DNA from: Anisakis pegreffii
Taxonomy: Eukaryota > Nematoda > Chromadorea > Rhabditida > Anisakidae
Assembly: GCA_035041965.1 (NCBI GenBank)
Contig: JAPYMA010003022.1
Location: forward strand, 62,001 to 126,000
DNA: 64,000 nt
Direction of reading: 5' to 3'
Numbering within the stretch: the stretch's first letter is position 1; every line of letters starts with the position of its first letter. Of this stretch, positions 26,275 to 40,715 are shown in pieces. The position numbers were made by a program, and so were the translations under genes. Below the pieces are notes generated by a model. The model did no database searches. It saw only the letters and a list, made by a program, of their open reading frames with translations, and had not been told where the DNA came from.

Positions 26275-29200
26275 ATTACATTAGTAATCCGCCTGATTGG
26301 CTATCAATTTGCCTTTAACGACGATATTTATTGGCCATTTATGTGGATCACATTGAGAAATTCTAATATTCCCACAGGATTTGATGCGATATTTGCTATG
26401 AATCAGCGCTGATCTCTATCAAAAAATCCCAGGTCCTCCAGTTTAAAATAGTTTCTTTTTGCTATATTGAGATTCATTCATCGAATTACAACGGGAAAAT
26501 GTGAGAGTTTTGAATTGCAACATTCATTTGGATTGTAGATGGAGAAACGTTGAAGTATTATGTGCGATTGTCATTTACCAGTCTTGACCAGTTGATTAGT
26601 GAGCTGTGATTCCTACCAAATGACGAATTACTGCTCAACAAAATGTGAAATGTTTTGTCTCTTACGACTTGTTTAAACTGATCAGCGCAAAAAACTTTTT
26701 ACTCGTCAATCCTGAAAAATGGACTTGCCTGATTCTCAGAGTTAGCCAGTAGTAACTTATTGACTTCCCTTGAATTTCGTGACCTAACGGACAGTCTGCC
26801 TAACTTACGATTTTTCAATGGATATTTCGCCTAATAGGCAAGTTGTTCCTTAGGCAAAGTGTCATTAGACAAAATGTTTCCAGGCAGATTGACCGAGTAC
26901 CCTTGAATTCCACTACCAATGTACCATCAATGAACATACAGAACAAATTCATAGGGTTTGGCATTAGTATGAAAGAACTCAACTCTGTGACGTACTTTTC
27001 GAAATTAAGCTTTATGTTTAGAACGAAACACACTCCCTTAACAACATGCACATTTTTCTGAGAGCCGAAAATTTGCTGAATCTGATGGTGTGAAGAAGTC
27101 ATTTGGTCGCCGAGTAAACCTAAATATATTCATCGCTCGCAAATAGCACTCGCGGTATTGCTATATTTTGCAATTTTTGATCAACATACGGATCAACTGG
27201 ATGGAGTTTGATTTGTTCGATAGTCATCAGTACTCACTTGATAATGCTATGAAATCGCTCAGCCATGTGACAGTCACACCTTCAGAAATTTAGTTATATT
27301 TCTCGAGCCAAAGATTTTCCCTCGACAACGTATAGTACATTCACATGGTTTTCTCAGAGCTTGGAATCCACTCTTACAGGGTTGGTTGCTCATGAATGCT
27401 AAGCTCAGCATACTAAGAGCTTGAAAAGAGTTCTCGAAGTGATTGTATGCTGAGAAAATAACGTGATGATGACAGCTACATCTGTGAAACTAGGCAAACT
27501 TCTCTTCCGACCCATAGTCTGCCCCGTATGAAAACTTGAAATAGTTACTGATAAATATATAAATGAACCGTTGTCACCTCAAACAATGCATTTTCTAGAC
27601 GTACTATTAGTGTGACTGTAGTGGTGATAGTGACCGAACAATGTTTGATCGGTAAAACCGAAATTTCAAACAATCGGTTCGGTCGGATTTCGACAAAAAA
27701 TCTTGGAGATCTTTTGGAGTACCAAATTCCGGAATTTCAGAAAATGGTTTCGGTTTAACTAAGATCGAAACAAAATTTCATTCGGTAACCATCAGTCATC
27801 ATTAATGATGAAACTGCGAATGTGATGATGGTGACGAAAACAGTTCATATTTAGTATAACTTCCGAAAGGCATTAAATTTGCAAAGTTCATCTATGGCCA
27901 TCGGAGAAATTTCTCTCTTTAAGATTAATGATACTTCCGACTGAGAGATTTGTTATTGGGTCATTGAACGCAGTTAAAATGAAATCCTCAACGAACAGAA
28001 CAACAGCAGCAACAACAAAAAATGTCATATTTCATCAATTCCACTAAATCGTTTCGATTTGACTGCGTCGTTTTTGAGTGTTCTGTCCGCCCGAGCGCCC
28101 ACCCAGCACACCTCAAAACCGCAAATTTTCTCTTTGATTTCAACTCCTCATGTCATCGTCTTGAAACAACCGAAAGCAAATCCAAACCGCTCCTTAAAGC
28201 CATTAATTCCCACCCTCTCAGCTCGTCATCCACTCATTGCGCAGTCTGAATGGAATCACAAAATAAATTCAACTGATGAAATTCATTCATTCTTTCTCCG
28301 TGTTCACTGGGAGCAGTGAATCTACAGTGTCCTTTGTTCCCCCATTCTTACGTGATAGTAACCACTAAATTGGTCATGTTCAGTTTCCCTCTTCTCATCG
28401 TACTGTCGTCATTCGGACGTCCTTTGGTAATCCACCATTGAGATTGTTTTTTCAGCGAAGACCCTCTTGAAGACTCATCTTTGTTTTTTTGTTTTGTTCT
28501 CCGAGATCACTGCTTCTGATCAAATTTAACGTCACATAACTTGGAGCTATCATGAAGAGCGATTAAAATGATGAATCAATGCGATGAATCAAGAATCAAG
28601 CCAAAGCGATAATTTCCTGTGACCTACCATACGCCGTAATCATTCTAGATACCAGTTGTAACCTCAGCTCATCACGTGCCATACGCAGCGTTCAAATTTA
28701 CTCAGCACATCTGTTCATGCACTTACAATTAGTCATACGTATGAATTATTCTCTTTTTTCGGCTCTTCAAATCGCTCAGTTATAAAAATAGAATGAATGA
28801 TGTATGAGTGATATTAGTAAACGACGTTTCCATAGTGTCGCAAAAGGAATGAATCAATTTGAATCTGCAAATGGGAATAATAATTGCCCTTAGCGGTTCA
28901 AAACGAACGGCAAAAATCAAGTGAACATAGAAATTTAATGGTCTTTTAACCTACTTTGAAAATATCACTGAAATTTTTCTGTCCGAAACTAAACGTGAAA
29001 ATAAGCATGTTTTGGGGTTGAGCAACTCATCACGTCAGTTTCAGAAATCTTATCTCCAGATCTACAGAATCTCCCTTAATAACCACAGAGACTGTAGGTG
29101 AAAGATCGAGAGAATATAGTGATAATTTCATTTGTTTTTTTGATCGCATCGTGATTTATTCGTTTGTGTAATTTTGTGATCATAATGAGAGAAATGAATG

Positions 29201-29920
29201 ACCCCCTCGTCCTCCAACCTTACGATAGACAAAAGAGTTTCTTAGGATATAAATATTTTTCTGGTCAAAATGAAATGAGATGAATACTAAGATGGGAAAA
29301 GTTTTCGATGTGCTCAAAACATTCCCTCGGTTAAAGCAGCCGTCAGTAATGGATTATACAGTCGTAATCGGTAAAAACTGGTATGATATCCCGAGTGGCG
29401 TGAAAAAATATCCATAGAATTATTGTAGATGTATAAAAAGCACCGTTAACACACCTCAAACGGCATTAAAAGTTCCAATATCATAGAAGTGAATCTCATC
29501 AACTACTATCACTAATTGTACGGTTGAGTTGAGTTCGACCGTACGGCGCCATCTAAATGTGATCTGATTGTTTTGTTTTGTGTTTTTCTGTTATTGTGTT
29601 GCTGCTTTCTGGTCTATTCTCCCTGCATTTCACCGCATTTGTGGGAAAAACCGTAGCACTTCGTTTTTTTGTCGATGGAGAACATATCTATTGAATGACA
29701 ACTACTTAAGGAATGGAATGCATTTATGACAAATACTAATTGATAGTAATAAGCAATCATGATAAGATGATCATAATGATAGAAGAATAAATAATATTAG
29801 AATATTATCAATGAAACTAATAATATTAATCAGCAAAATAACAAAATAACAGTTATACTGACAATAATAATAATGATTATTTGAACATTAGTGATAATAA
29901 TAATGATAGAAATAAGTAAA

Positions 29921-29922
29921 AC

Positions 29923-29967
<45 letters not shown>
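29921..29967. repeat. (AAT)n microsatellite
   Basis: About 15 uninterrupted AAT/ATA units within a broader AAT-rich area from 29860. Confidence 0.97.
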
Positions 29968-29968
<1 letters not shown>

Positions 29969-30104
29969 TCGGAGAGTAACAATAATAATGGTAGTTAATG
30001 AGAATCCAAGCATTCCATCATTCTCATTTACCACGGAGCATCCATCATACAGTATAGCAGATTACCAAATTTATTCTCATTTTCCTATGCGATAGTGGTG
30101 ATTT

Positions 30105-30425
30105 TTATGTTGAACACTTCCATTTTAAGGGTTTTATTACGTTTACGATGGAGGTTGAGCGATATTTCGAATGAATATCTTTGTGAATAAGATCATCATT
30201 AAGAACAGATGTTTTGAGATCATTATGAAATTTACCGTTGGACATAAAATGAATTCTGAATCGTTGCAGTTGATTTCTTTTGCATCTTATGGCATCTAGT
30301 TTAATGAATAGAATTTCGCTCAATCTCTGGAACTCATTCGGAATCTTCAGATTTAGCTGAAAATTTCCTCGTTTTGGAGTTGTTTTCGCGTTCTTCTCTG
30401 ATCCAAACCATCCATTATTATCCAC
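30105..30425 (-). CDS. Candidate single-exon ORF, 106 aa
   Basis: ATG to TAA on the minus strand with a mixed, non-repetitive composition (MDNNGWFGSEKNAKTTPKRG at the start, NEFQRLSEILFIKLDAIRCK in the middle). Basic, no signal peptide or membrane segment, no known motif. Long for chance in such AT-rich DNA but unsupported by context. Confidence 0.2.
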   Translation of the reverse strand: MDNNGWFGSEKNAKTTPKRGNFQLNLKIPNEFQRLSEILFIKLDAIRCKRNQLQRFRIHFMSNGKFHNDLKTSVLNDDLIHKDIHSKYRSTSIVNVIKPLKWKCST

Positions 30426-32698
30426 GTCAATTAAGCAGTTGTTTCAAGAAATTTGTCGCTGAGAATTGAAATTCATTCGAGCATTTCATACTTGCCGATA
30501 AAGCTGAACTTTCGGAACGTTTCGATTTTGCTCGCTAGTTTTCAGTTTAATCTGTTTTCAATATTACTTGGAATAGTCATTTGTGATTTGAAAATTTCTC
30601 TACTGGACATATGCTCCTTAAAAGAAACCTCTTAAGTGCAGTGTTCGCAATATGATGTTAATGCAATATCGGTCTATAACAGACAACTCAGTGCAATAGA
30701 ATAAATTAATATATCCGTAGTTCAAGATAATACTACAATAAAAAAAAGTAAGCTTTGTGAAAATTTACAACGATGTTGGTGAGATTATTTATAGTGGTCA
30801 TTTCAGTGTTATGGAATTTACTATATACACATTGCTTGTCATCAGCATGTTGGGATTGCAGCGGGTGGTAATTGCAGATAATCTAATTCTGTAAAGAAGA
30901 GAGAAGGGTCGCCGCTAGATCTCGAAACTTTGACCAATTGTGTGTAATACATTCTTTTCACTTGGCCTCTATTCGGGCTAGAATTACGATCAAAATTAGC
31001 TATCAGATTCAAGTATTGTGTGCATATCAAAAAACTCGAGCTTCATCTCACCTAAGCCAAAGCATAACATCAACGGGTTTATGCACAGCTGAATGTTCAC
31101 TTACTTCATTACAAGTCCATGTGTTGAGTAATTTTGTTGTGGCCTCGTGGAATCTTATTATTGTTATTATTACTATGCAAATTCTATTGGAATGGAATGC
31201 GATTCAGTAGATAGTATAGCAGTAACATCAGTGAGCAGTGTGCATCGTGTGTGTTTAATGAGCAAAGCATTACGCTCGTGACTGAATGACTAATTCAATT
31301 TGGTTTAAATATTCTTTAAATGAAGCTGGAAATTGCACAAATTGAATAGTTGGACTTTTATTTGAGGCATCTCTGCGGTCTTGATTAGGACTTTTCTTTT
31401 TATATGTATGTAAGTGAATGAATGTAAAGATCTTGTGAGATAAGCGATAACATATGTTAACATAGTTTCAGTAAGTTGCACTCGTAAGAGAGTAAATGAT
31501 CGCTGATCATTCAAATAATCACAAAGCTATACGTGAAATTCAATACTTAAAAAGCAAGCCAACAAAAACATCCACCTGAACCTTTCATCAAAAAATTTCC
31601 GTACTTGCAGACATTCAACAAAAAATTCATTGATTTGAATAATTTGCACTGTGCAAGAAGCCAGTGCTACTAATGATTGCTCATATCGACGTGTAAATCG
31701 ACGAATATCAACATATCGAAACGCATCATTTAGCACACAAAATGATACCTCTATGATTTCTCAAATTATAATACAATTATGATACTAAGTAGCATTTTCT
31801 GCAGTTGGAAAATACAAACGGAATCAACGAATTTTGTATGAATATCTTCACTTATTGAATATCTTCACTCACGTTCCGCACGATGAATATTACTTACTAG
31901 AACATTACTCATTTACCATCAATATATAGATTCATGAAGGTTACTGAATCTCGTCGACGAACAATTACTATGGCTCATGGATTGGCTGCTCTCTTGTTGC
32001 GAAGATGATCCAACTAGTTTCTTCTCTTAGACGCTTATAACAATCCATTCGTATTATTCCTATGCTCTCTTTGGGCTCCAAAAAGAACATATTATATAAT
32101 AACATATTTGAATGCGGCCCATTGCTTCACTAATCTCATTTAACAACACCGAAATTACTCCACTCTATTGGTTGCTTGGCTGATTCCTCTCTATGAGACG
32201 ACGACTCATTCGGGGCTTTGGCTTAGGCACATAGGCTTTGGCGTGCACCAAATAGGTATAACACAAGAAGAAGAACAATTCAATGCAAACATCCTCAATC
32301 ATTCGCTCATTTTTTCGATTCATCTTACCGCCAGCCACCGTTATGCCGCAGAAGTTTGCTCGACCCTCAGCTACTGAACTTTTCTTTTCAGATAATACTT
32401 ATTCTTCAGAGTTTGCTTGGTAACTTCCGAGCATGTTTGGTGCTCATTGGCTGTATGTGTTATTGTACATTGATGTTATTATGATCATCATTGCGGTTGT
32501 TTTGATGTTTGCAATGCATGTAATACTATTGCTAGTATGGTTAACATTATCATCAGTATTCTTGCTTTGATTACCTTCATTATCATATACAACATCGCTA
32601 TTTACTGTAGTTAGATCACTATTATCAGCATTAGTATTTATGTATTGCTCACTTCGTCAGTATTACTCGGATCTTTGTCGACTTGACGAGATTCTCTT

Positions 32699-33007
32699 AT
32701 GAAAAGAAACAAATTATTGCCCATTTCCTATCTGAAATATCCAGTTGTTAACGCGAAAAAGAAAATCTTGAAGAAATCGCATGGGGAATTTAAAATGTCC
32801 GTTTCGTTTTTAAACAGCATCGAAGAAGCAATTTCTTTTGAAGTAAAAGCTTTCGAATGCTCTGAAAAAGCCTCATTAATAATGTTTCGCTCAAAGAATG
32901 GATCATATCTGCTGGAATTCGAAATAATTCTATTCAAACTACAAGGCTTCAGCATTGCAAAAGTTGTCACCATCAAAAAAAATCAGCTCTTTGAAATCAA
33001 CGAATGA
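32699..33007 (+). CDS. Candidate single-exon ORF, 102 aa
   Basis: ATG to TGA, Lys-rich at the start, then SFLNSIEEAISFEVKAFE and a hydrophobic stretch (YLLEFEIILFKLQGFSIAKV). No recognised family, no neighbours in the same direction nearby, no clear acceptor or leader. An 82-aa minus-strand frame overlaps it. May be chance. Confidence 0.15.
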   Translation: MKRNKLLPISYLKYPVVNAKKKILKKSHGEFKMSVSFLNSIEEAISFEVKAFECSEKASLIMFRSKNGSYLLEFEIILFKLQGFSIAKVVTIKKNQLFEINE

Positions 33008-34349
33008 TAAATGTGACGTTCTTTTAGAATTGTCGACAATTGACGAGTTTTGAAATTGCAATTTCTTTTGATCAATTGATGATGATCAGCGATCAAAAAT
33101 AACACATGTTTCACGGGAGTGGGAAGAAATTCGGCTCTATTTTCGTGCAAATGACTAGAAAACAAAACATTTTTCAAGTCTTTTCGTTGAAACGTTGAAA
33201 CGATAAGTTTTCTCGAGCTTTCAGCGTCTAAAAAAGAATTTTTGTAGCCAAATTCTCTGCGCGTGCACTCGAAATTTCGGTTATCTTACAATGCAGCCAC
33301 GCAAATATTGCTTGCTTATCAGCTGAACTTAATATGTATCTAGTTTAGTTACCAATATAATTTTCAATTGAAGTGAAAAACAAGCGCTCAAAGAAACTAA
33401 TGTGATCAAATTGAATGAACATATCAATAACTATACGAATGCCTTGAAACGATCAACTGATCGAATTAAAAGCAATTGAATGATTGATTGAATGATTTGT
33501 TAGAAATGGTGAATGAAAAAATGAATTCACCGATATTTTGCAAAATCTTATTGCACCTTTCGGAGGAATATACGAAAAAAAAATTTTGACTGATCAAACA
33601 TTCGTAGTTTGCAACACAAATTTTCTATTGGTTGCTCTTCGTCAGCGCCTCGTTATCATTGCTCTCACAATCAGCGGATTCCAAACATTTTTATCATTTC
33701 ACCAATCAATCAGCGAAACACATTACATTTGGCGTCTTCGCTGTTCTTGGCTGAATCGATCGACGATCTGACCAGACTATCATTAATCGCTAGCGAGAAG
33801 AGATGGATGGCCAAGAATATGTGACTTTTCAATGAAGCAAATCGACTTTCCACTCTGATTCAATAACGCATTTCCGTGTGTGTGCTGGATACCGATCATT
33901 TACCGAAGAAATTGCATGAGCAATGGGAAGTATTTCCTCCATTCTCACATCATCCAATTCAATCAATCGATTTGAATTTGCGATTTTCATTCTGTGGTCA
34001 GCTTCAGGCAAACAACAGCCAAATGAAATTCGTCTATAACAAATCCGCTAAATGAGCTCGGATACACTGTCACACAGACGCGTAGTTGGCAAATCCTTCT
34101 GATTCATCATCTTAAGAGAGCGTACATTTTCGCGTACTTTTCTATGCAAATAAACAAAAACGGTTCTGATCTATTAAGCACAATCAAACTTTTATCATCA
34201 ATTATATTCGCTGAGTAAATGATTACGGTGGAAAACTACTTCTCTGCAGTCTAAAGCTAAGAACTGATAACAACTCTGCTTGATTCAAGAAGTTAGCATT
34301 CACTCCACTGAATTGTTGATCAACTGATTGAATGCGATAAAAATCGCGA

Positions 34350-34651
34350 ATGAGTTTTATCAGAATGAATGATTTTTCTCAAAATTTCTTCTTCTCCTTC
34401 TCAAAATCCTCTTCTTCTCCTTCGTTCCTTTATCGAGACGAATCCAACCAAGCTCCTCTCATCCATCCATCTCGTCTCAGTATTCATTACGCAATTGAAT
34501 TTCAAAGTACTTTAGAACTTAAAACGTCCAAAAAAATAGCAACGTTCAAACGACGAATGCAGTGTAAAACGTGTAGAAAACTCTGCAGTGCATTACTTCA
34601 CCGTTATTTGAAGATGAACACAAGCACTTTTGGACGAAACAAAACAAATTT
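34350..34651 (+). CDS. Possible 5' coding exon of vab-8 (Cys-pair exon)
   Basis: An open frame from ATG 34350 ends at a donor (AATTT/GTGAGA), phase 2. Near its end is a CxxC element followed by Leu-rich sequence (MQCKTCRKLCSALLHRYLK), which loosely recalls the Cys-pair regions near the N terminus of vertebrate KIF26. It joins in phase to 35185-35262 and then to the exon at 40723. Only one Cys pair is present, whereas KIF26 has two. Tentative. Confidence 0.25.
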
Positions 34652-35184
34652 GTGAGAAACAAATAAGAGCTGTTGAATGAGAGAGCGATGAGTTTCATCA
34701 ATTAAAAAAATCAAACTTGTGGCAATTAATTAATCAAATGAAACAATTAATATACAAATGATTAATGCACACGAAAAGCGATGCAATGAGTTTAAGTGAA
34801 GAAATAGAAAATAAGAAATCAAATCACGCTCTATTCATATGATACGATTTAAAAGCAAACAAAAAAACACATACTAAAGAAACTTGAGAAACTTCTGCGT
34901 TAATTGCAAGAGGTAACTGGGCTAAGTTCAGAGTGTGTTTGTGTTCGTATATGTTGATAAAAATACAACGTTATACGTTAACTGATAGGTTATCAGTAGA
35001 CATACAAACATACACCAACAGAGCATTGATATCATTTTTTCTTGAGCAGAACATTACGAAGCTTGAGTGTATTCCAAGTGCACACTGTGTTCTCTTTGCA
35101 AGCAATTTCAACTATTCATTTGTCCGTAGTCTATAAGCTCTATCTCACGATCTTGTAAGCTCAACAATATCTTACGAGTTCCAG

Positions 35185-35296
35185 ATCATCCAGTTCATTT
35201 AGTTCCCTATGTTCAAATGGGTCGTCGAACAACCTCCCAGGCTCAAGCCAAGGCTCTACTTCGTGTTGACGTCAGCAGTGATCAAGGAGTACGTAG
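35185..35296 (+). CDS. Possible 5' exon of vab-8 (two competing frames)
   Basis: After GTTCCAG at 35184, one frame is Ser/Gly-rich (SSFSSLCSNGSSNNLPGSS) and could leave at TC/GTGTTG (35262). The other (VQMGRRTTSQAQAKALLRVD, with an ATG at 35217) leaves at the better donor AG/GTCAGA (35296). Both donors are phase 2 and would enter the 40723 exon correctly. At most one is real. Confidence 0.25.
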
Positions 35297-38200
35297 GTCA
35301 GATTCCACCCTTAATTTTAGAGTTATTACAATGATCAGTACTATGATTATAATTCTGTCATCGTCACCATCGTTATCATTATTACTGGTAATATTCATGC
35401 TCATATCTATTAGCTGAGTGTATTGTTAAGAGTCACGATATGCTTGATAACAGAGAGCGACAATGGCAATGTAAATGTCTTTGCATCACTTACTCATTAT
35501 GTGCCTTCATAATGATAGTTTTCGAGAAAAAGCCTACAGGATTAGAGGAACCCAAGTAAGTTTCTGAGGAAACCACCGTGAGTTCGGCAATACATCAGTT
35601 GAAATCAGATCAAGGTATCCCTATTATTTCTGGTTTGTTATAAACGATAAGTGAATCAAAATACTTGCAAGATGTAATTGATAATAAGATCGAGTTAGAT
35701 GAAAAGATATTGAGAGGCAGTTGTTGTTTTGACGTAATTATTGCCATCATCATTGGACGAAAGACGTTTCGATGCGGTATCGTGACACTAATAACAAAAA
35801 CAGATCACATCAGAGAAGAAGTTACATCATCTGTTATTGTCATTATCAGCTTGTCTAACAATGATGTCACAATTATCATCCGTATGAATATCAGTAATGC
35901 CATTACACCTATCAATATCACATTATTATCAGTTTACTATTGCGTTACTCTCCTCTCTCTTAAATCGATTGCAACTTTACTAGATAAACTCGCGTCTATG
36001 CGAAACACTGAGACTTCTTTGCTTCTTTATGTTTTTGTTCGTAAATGAAAATGTCTTCAAGCTCGAAAATAATCATTTGTCAGTTTGCTCACTGTTTTGC
36101 TTCACGAATGGCTTTATAGAGCAATCTTTCGAATATTTTGAAGCATTGCTTAACGAATTTTTTCGACTTTGCATTGATTATTGAGAGAAAACAGCATGAA
36201 TGTGAAGAAATGATAGTGAGTACTTAAGATATCAAGTATGCTTGATAACGGGAAAAACGACGATGGCAATGACAGTAGTGATAATTTCGAGTAGAAGATG
36301 AAAGATGTTACGATTTTCATATAATTCAGTTATAATCTCATAATGCAAATGCATCCATTTGTAAAGATCAACAACTGACATAGAATTATGTTAATGGCAC
36401 TTTATCGATAGAACTTACTCTGCGCATTCACCAATTATTTATTGTACCATTATCCTAAACGCGAATATTAATTTTAATATTAACATTATTGTTATTATTA
36501 TCATTATTAATATTGGTATTATTATTGACTTATATTGAATACAAAGCAAAATCATTACAAACAAGGATTTCCATTCATTCACATTCAGTCGTAAGTGCAT
36601 TGATCTGAGACAATGCGTACAGTTTAGGGTTGTGACAATGAATTAAGACACAACCATTCTGATGTCAAATCTGATCAATTTGGTAAGTTGTTGATGGGAT
36701 TTTCGAAAATATTTCCAAATTTCTAAGTGTTTAGAAAGAATCCTAAAAGTGAATCCTTTCAGATTAGTACTTTTTTTATAGGTATCAATTCAAGTGAGTC
36801 AATTGTGTTTGAGCACTTAAAAAGGATTGCAACCAGCATGTTTTTTGCATTGAACCGTAGTACGTTGTTGAAACATGTGCATATGATGTTAGGGCATTGA
36901 ACAAACGATAACATAATCAAAATTGTTCGACAGTTCGGCTCACTGAACCATCATCAGGAAATCAAACTTCTAGTTCAATTACCTAAGTTTCAGCTACTAA
37001 TTTGAGCACCATATCACTCATTTCTAATGTTAGTGCATCAGTACTGTAACATCTTGCAATATGCACTTCTTTGAAGAAACGTAATCGGTCTTATCCAAAT
37101 TATATTTCTTGAACTGCTCACTATACGTTTATGAGATGCCGTTGCCTTCGATCATCTCAAAAATGTTGCTGACGAAAATTTAAACCGGAAATTTTGCAGC
37201 AGAAATCAAGATTGATCAAAAATGATTTGAGTATCGCAATAATGTGATATGATCACTCAGAAGAGCATTAGGTCAGCAGCACGTGAGACAGGATCGTGTG
37301 GTGTGATGAGATTACACAGATGTCTTAATTGGAAGGAATTAGCAAAATTCGATTTGACATTTTCAACTGATGGAATGTTACGACTTGCGTTTATTAAGGA
37401 ATTAAACGATATATTCAGAAATGCTAAATTAAAGAAGTGTTGAATTTTATCGCTCAGCATTCATTGAGTGTGAAAGCGTGATTGCACGTTGATACTTCCA
37501 TTTTATCATCAGATTGTTTGAAACGATACGAGTATCTTTTCAAAATGTCATTGAGATGGAATGGCAGAATACATGATAATAATATAATAGTGATACTAAT
37601 AATACTGATCAGAATTATAGTAATCACATGAAGAGTAATGATAACATTAATAACAATAGCACGATAATTGATGAATAATGAGAATTGAAAAAGAAATTCA
37701 ACGATTTTAATAAAACTGATTAATTGTTCTTGTCGTAGGACGAGGAGTGGCCACTTAATCATTGATCTGTAACAGATAATGCAATGTGATAGTGTGAATT
37801 CATTGAGAAGGTAATGAAAGAGTTAATGAAGTGTCGCAGTGAGATGAAATTCGTACTCCGTTTTAAGGAACATCCTTCTCCAGCTCCTCATAACGTTTTC
37901 TTTTTCATGAACTGTTTCAGTGGAATATTTTAGCTGTTGATCACGCTGTTATCTCTATAGTTGTGACACTGAAAGTGTCTTGATTTATCACTAATCAAAT
38001 CTTCAATTGATTCTCTCATATTAACTGCATTTGTCTATGAAAAAATTGTTCTTTCGCAATTCCAGCATCCGTTTTTAGCGTTCTATGCAAATATTTCGAT
38101 CAGAATTGACATTACTGATAAAGTTTGCAGAACTGTAAAAATTAGTTTGAATTTTTGGTTTCGAATCATCACAAACGATGTTTTGAGATCAGAGAAATGA

Positions 38201-40095
38201 TTCGAAGATGTGGTGTGATGAGCATTTGGGAAATAACACTGGAATTACGGCAACGAATCGATTTTGGAAGGAAAAAACGACAGGCGATTAACAAATGTTT
38301 GATTTTGCAGGCTACGATCAGTTCCAGCATTATCTCATATCCGTGCTCCTGTTATTGCGATTCGGGCGGACCGTGAATCCCCCTTCACCACCTCTATAAC
38401 TGATTCGGAGCAAAGGTGATCGATTTGTTTGAGTTCGTGGATCACTAACCTGAATGGCCCATTTCTAATATTCATGAATTGTAATATTCTTCTCTGAATA
38501 TAATCGAATAACCTACCAACTTATCAAATTCTTATCATTGTCGCATTTATTATGCCGCTTTTCTTATCATAAAGTGATCAGTCTATGCTTCGATTACAAG
38601 CTATTGCACTTCATTCCTGCACACTAATGCATATTTCTTATGTAACAAGATGAAACTATTCATTCCTTATCATATTTGTTTCAAATGGTTCTGATACGTT
38701 AGCCCCAAAAAACTAAATTCCGACTGCTTCCGTCCCATAGAGCTTTTCCGGAACCGAGTGTGGATTTAAATATGATATTTTGTACAAAGTATTTCATACA
38801 TTCCATACGCATTGAACATGCAGTTAGTTATTAATGACAGTATGCATTTAATCGAGCGTTTTGCTATTTATACATACATAAATATGTAAATCAGATTGCA
38901 TTGTTATCTCATTTTGCACGGATTGTGAGTTGGAAACGAGCGACGATACTTTATACAAACCCACATTTTGGATTATTTGGAAACGGTCTAATGATCAAGC
39001 CCGTGATTTCTTTAATCGGATGATAATTATGAGATGAGTAAGTGCATTGTAATAGATAAATACAGAAATGGGTTGTCGTTATTATCATCATTACTAGCAT
39101 GTACTATAAATGAATAGCAATATTATTACTATCGTTTCATGATCATATCGGAACTATTATTTGCAGTCTGCATTCAGTCAATAGTGGGCGATTGTAGGAA
39201 AACATTGATCCCTCCTCCTCCTCGTTCTCATGCTCGCCCATCGCACCGATGTCATAATCACTCATTTTATGATCACAGTTCCCTCGAAATCGCTCGTTTG
39301 CTTCGGTTTATTCTGAATTATTGTTTGGATTTCGATCACTCCTCACTTCCTTGAATTTGTCCATTTTCTTAGCACATATCTGCCTATCTATTTATCTATC
39401 TGTTATCGTCACCTGTCCGGCTGTCATTTATTTTGTGAAGATTTGCTGAGATTGGATGCGATGAGAGATGAACGGCATTAATATTTTGTAATTTGTTGGG
39501 TGTAAATTTAAGATATTCCATTCCGTGCGTACACGGCTCACTTCATCTTTAGCTATAGCTTATATTATAGTATTGAGTGCTGGATATTGCTTAAAGATTA
39601 TGCGAACTCGCATCACTATAGCTATTCATTTTGCTTTTCTTATCATTGATTTTATAGTTATATGATGATGATGATATTCAACTATCACTTCCTAACACAA
39701 TAATCTTATTATGCTATTGCTTCTCTCATCATTATCCGTGTACTAGCAAGTGTACATATTATGGTACCCAATTTTTTGCGTTTTTCAGCAGCTACGTATG
39801 GTCAGCAAATCCATTCTAAGGTTTACGATTAGTATGCGAGTGAAGGTATTGTAAATGAGATTATGCAGATGTTTATCAAAGATGATACTGTGTTTGTTGG
39901 TGCAAAACGAATAAGGAAAGAATTAAATGAGTGAATGAATAAAAGATAAAGAATAAGAATGCCCAACGTTGAATGTTTAAGAAGCATAATCTTAAGCCTA
40001 ATTCGTCAAGACATATAGATTTGTTGTCGTCGTTTGCATTGCTTTGTCATTTGTCATAATAGCAATCGTCTTAGCCTTGGTCGATCTCTCGAGGA

Positions 40096-40142
40096 ATTTA
40101 TTTATTTATTTATTTATTTGTTTATGTATTTATTTATTCATT
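40096..40142. repeat. (TTTA)n microsatellite
   Basis: Nearly uninterrupted TTTA units with single substitutions (TTTG, TGTA, TTCA), about 600 bases before the first firm vab-8 exon. Confidence 0.9.
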
Positions 40143-40715
40143 CAATCATTCGGCAACAACAACATTGCAGTGCAATAGACATGAATTAAAATGAATTGTT
40201 GAATTGAATTCGATTCGATTCGTACTGCTGCTGCTGTGTATATGTACTGGTGGTTGTCTCTGTGCGTGTTGCTTCGACAAGACCGACCGAGACTCTTGAT
40301 TGAATTAAGCCAGCATTGTCTCTTGGCTTCGATCTGCTTGGGTCTTGGGACTTGGAACTTGAGTTTTGAGTTCTTCTTGTTCATCACTTATCCTAATAGC
40401 AACGAATTCTTTCACATTCACTCCAATTGCTGCTGCTGCTATAGCTACTTACTATTGCTCAACATTGTGTTTGAATTATGCATTGTCATTGCTTTTATTA
40501 TTATTTTTTTTGCCGTTATAGCTTTTATCATCATTAATGTTTTAATAACTGTCAAATGATATCGTCCTCAATCAAACTCTCCATATGAGGATATGTTCAT
40601 CAAATCTGTTCATGTGATACATTCAGATGTGCTCACTTCTAGGTTATCACTTAATCGTTAAGATGCAACAGACTCTTGCACCGATCTTACTTAACTGATA
40701 AACATGAGACATGGA

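Larger units (their letters stand above)
19941..34349. other. Large gene-poor region
   Basis: About 14.4 kb with no firm gene. It holds the second dispersed-repeat copy (20502-20790), an AT-rich tract beside it, an AAT microsatellite at 29921-29967, and weak candidates listed separately. A less AT-rich stretch lies at 28050-28250 but no frame on either strand is convincing. A cluster of minus-strand frames at 30105-31736 could be pieces of one gene, but I could not join them in phase. It may be largely the upstream control region of vab-8. Confidence 0.5.

Noticed and set aside
28022..28319. Two overlapping + strand ORFs in a less AT-rich patch
   Set aside because: Neither frame nor the minus strand has clear protein character or splice sites; may be regulatory DNA instead.
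35665..36048. 127-codon + strand ORF
   Set aside because: Ile/Thr/Ser-heavy translation of ATT/ATC-rich sequence, with no acceptor, leader or motif.
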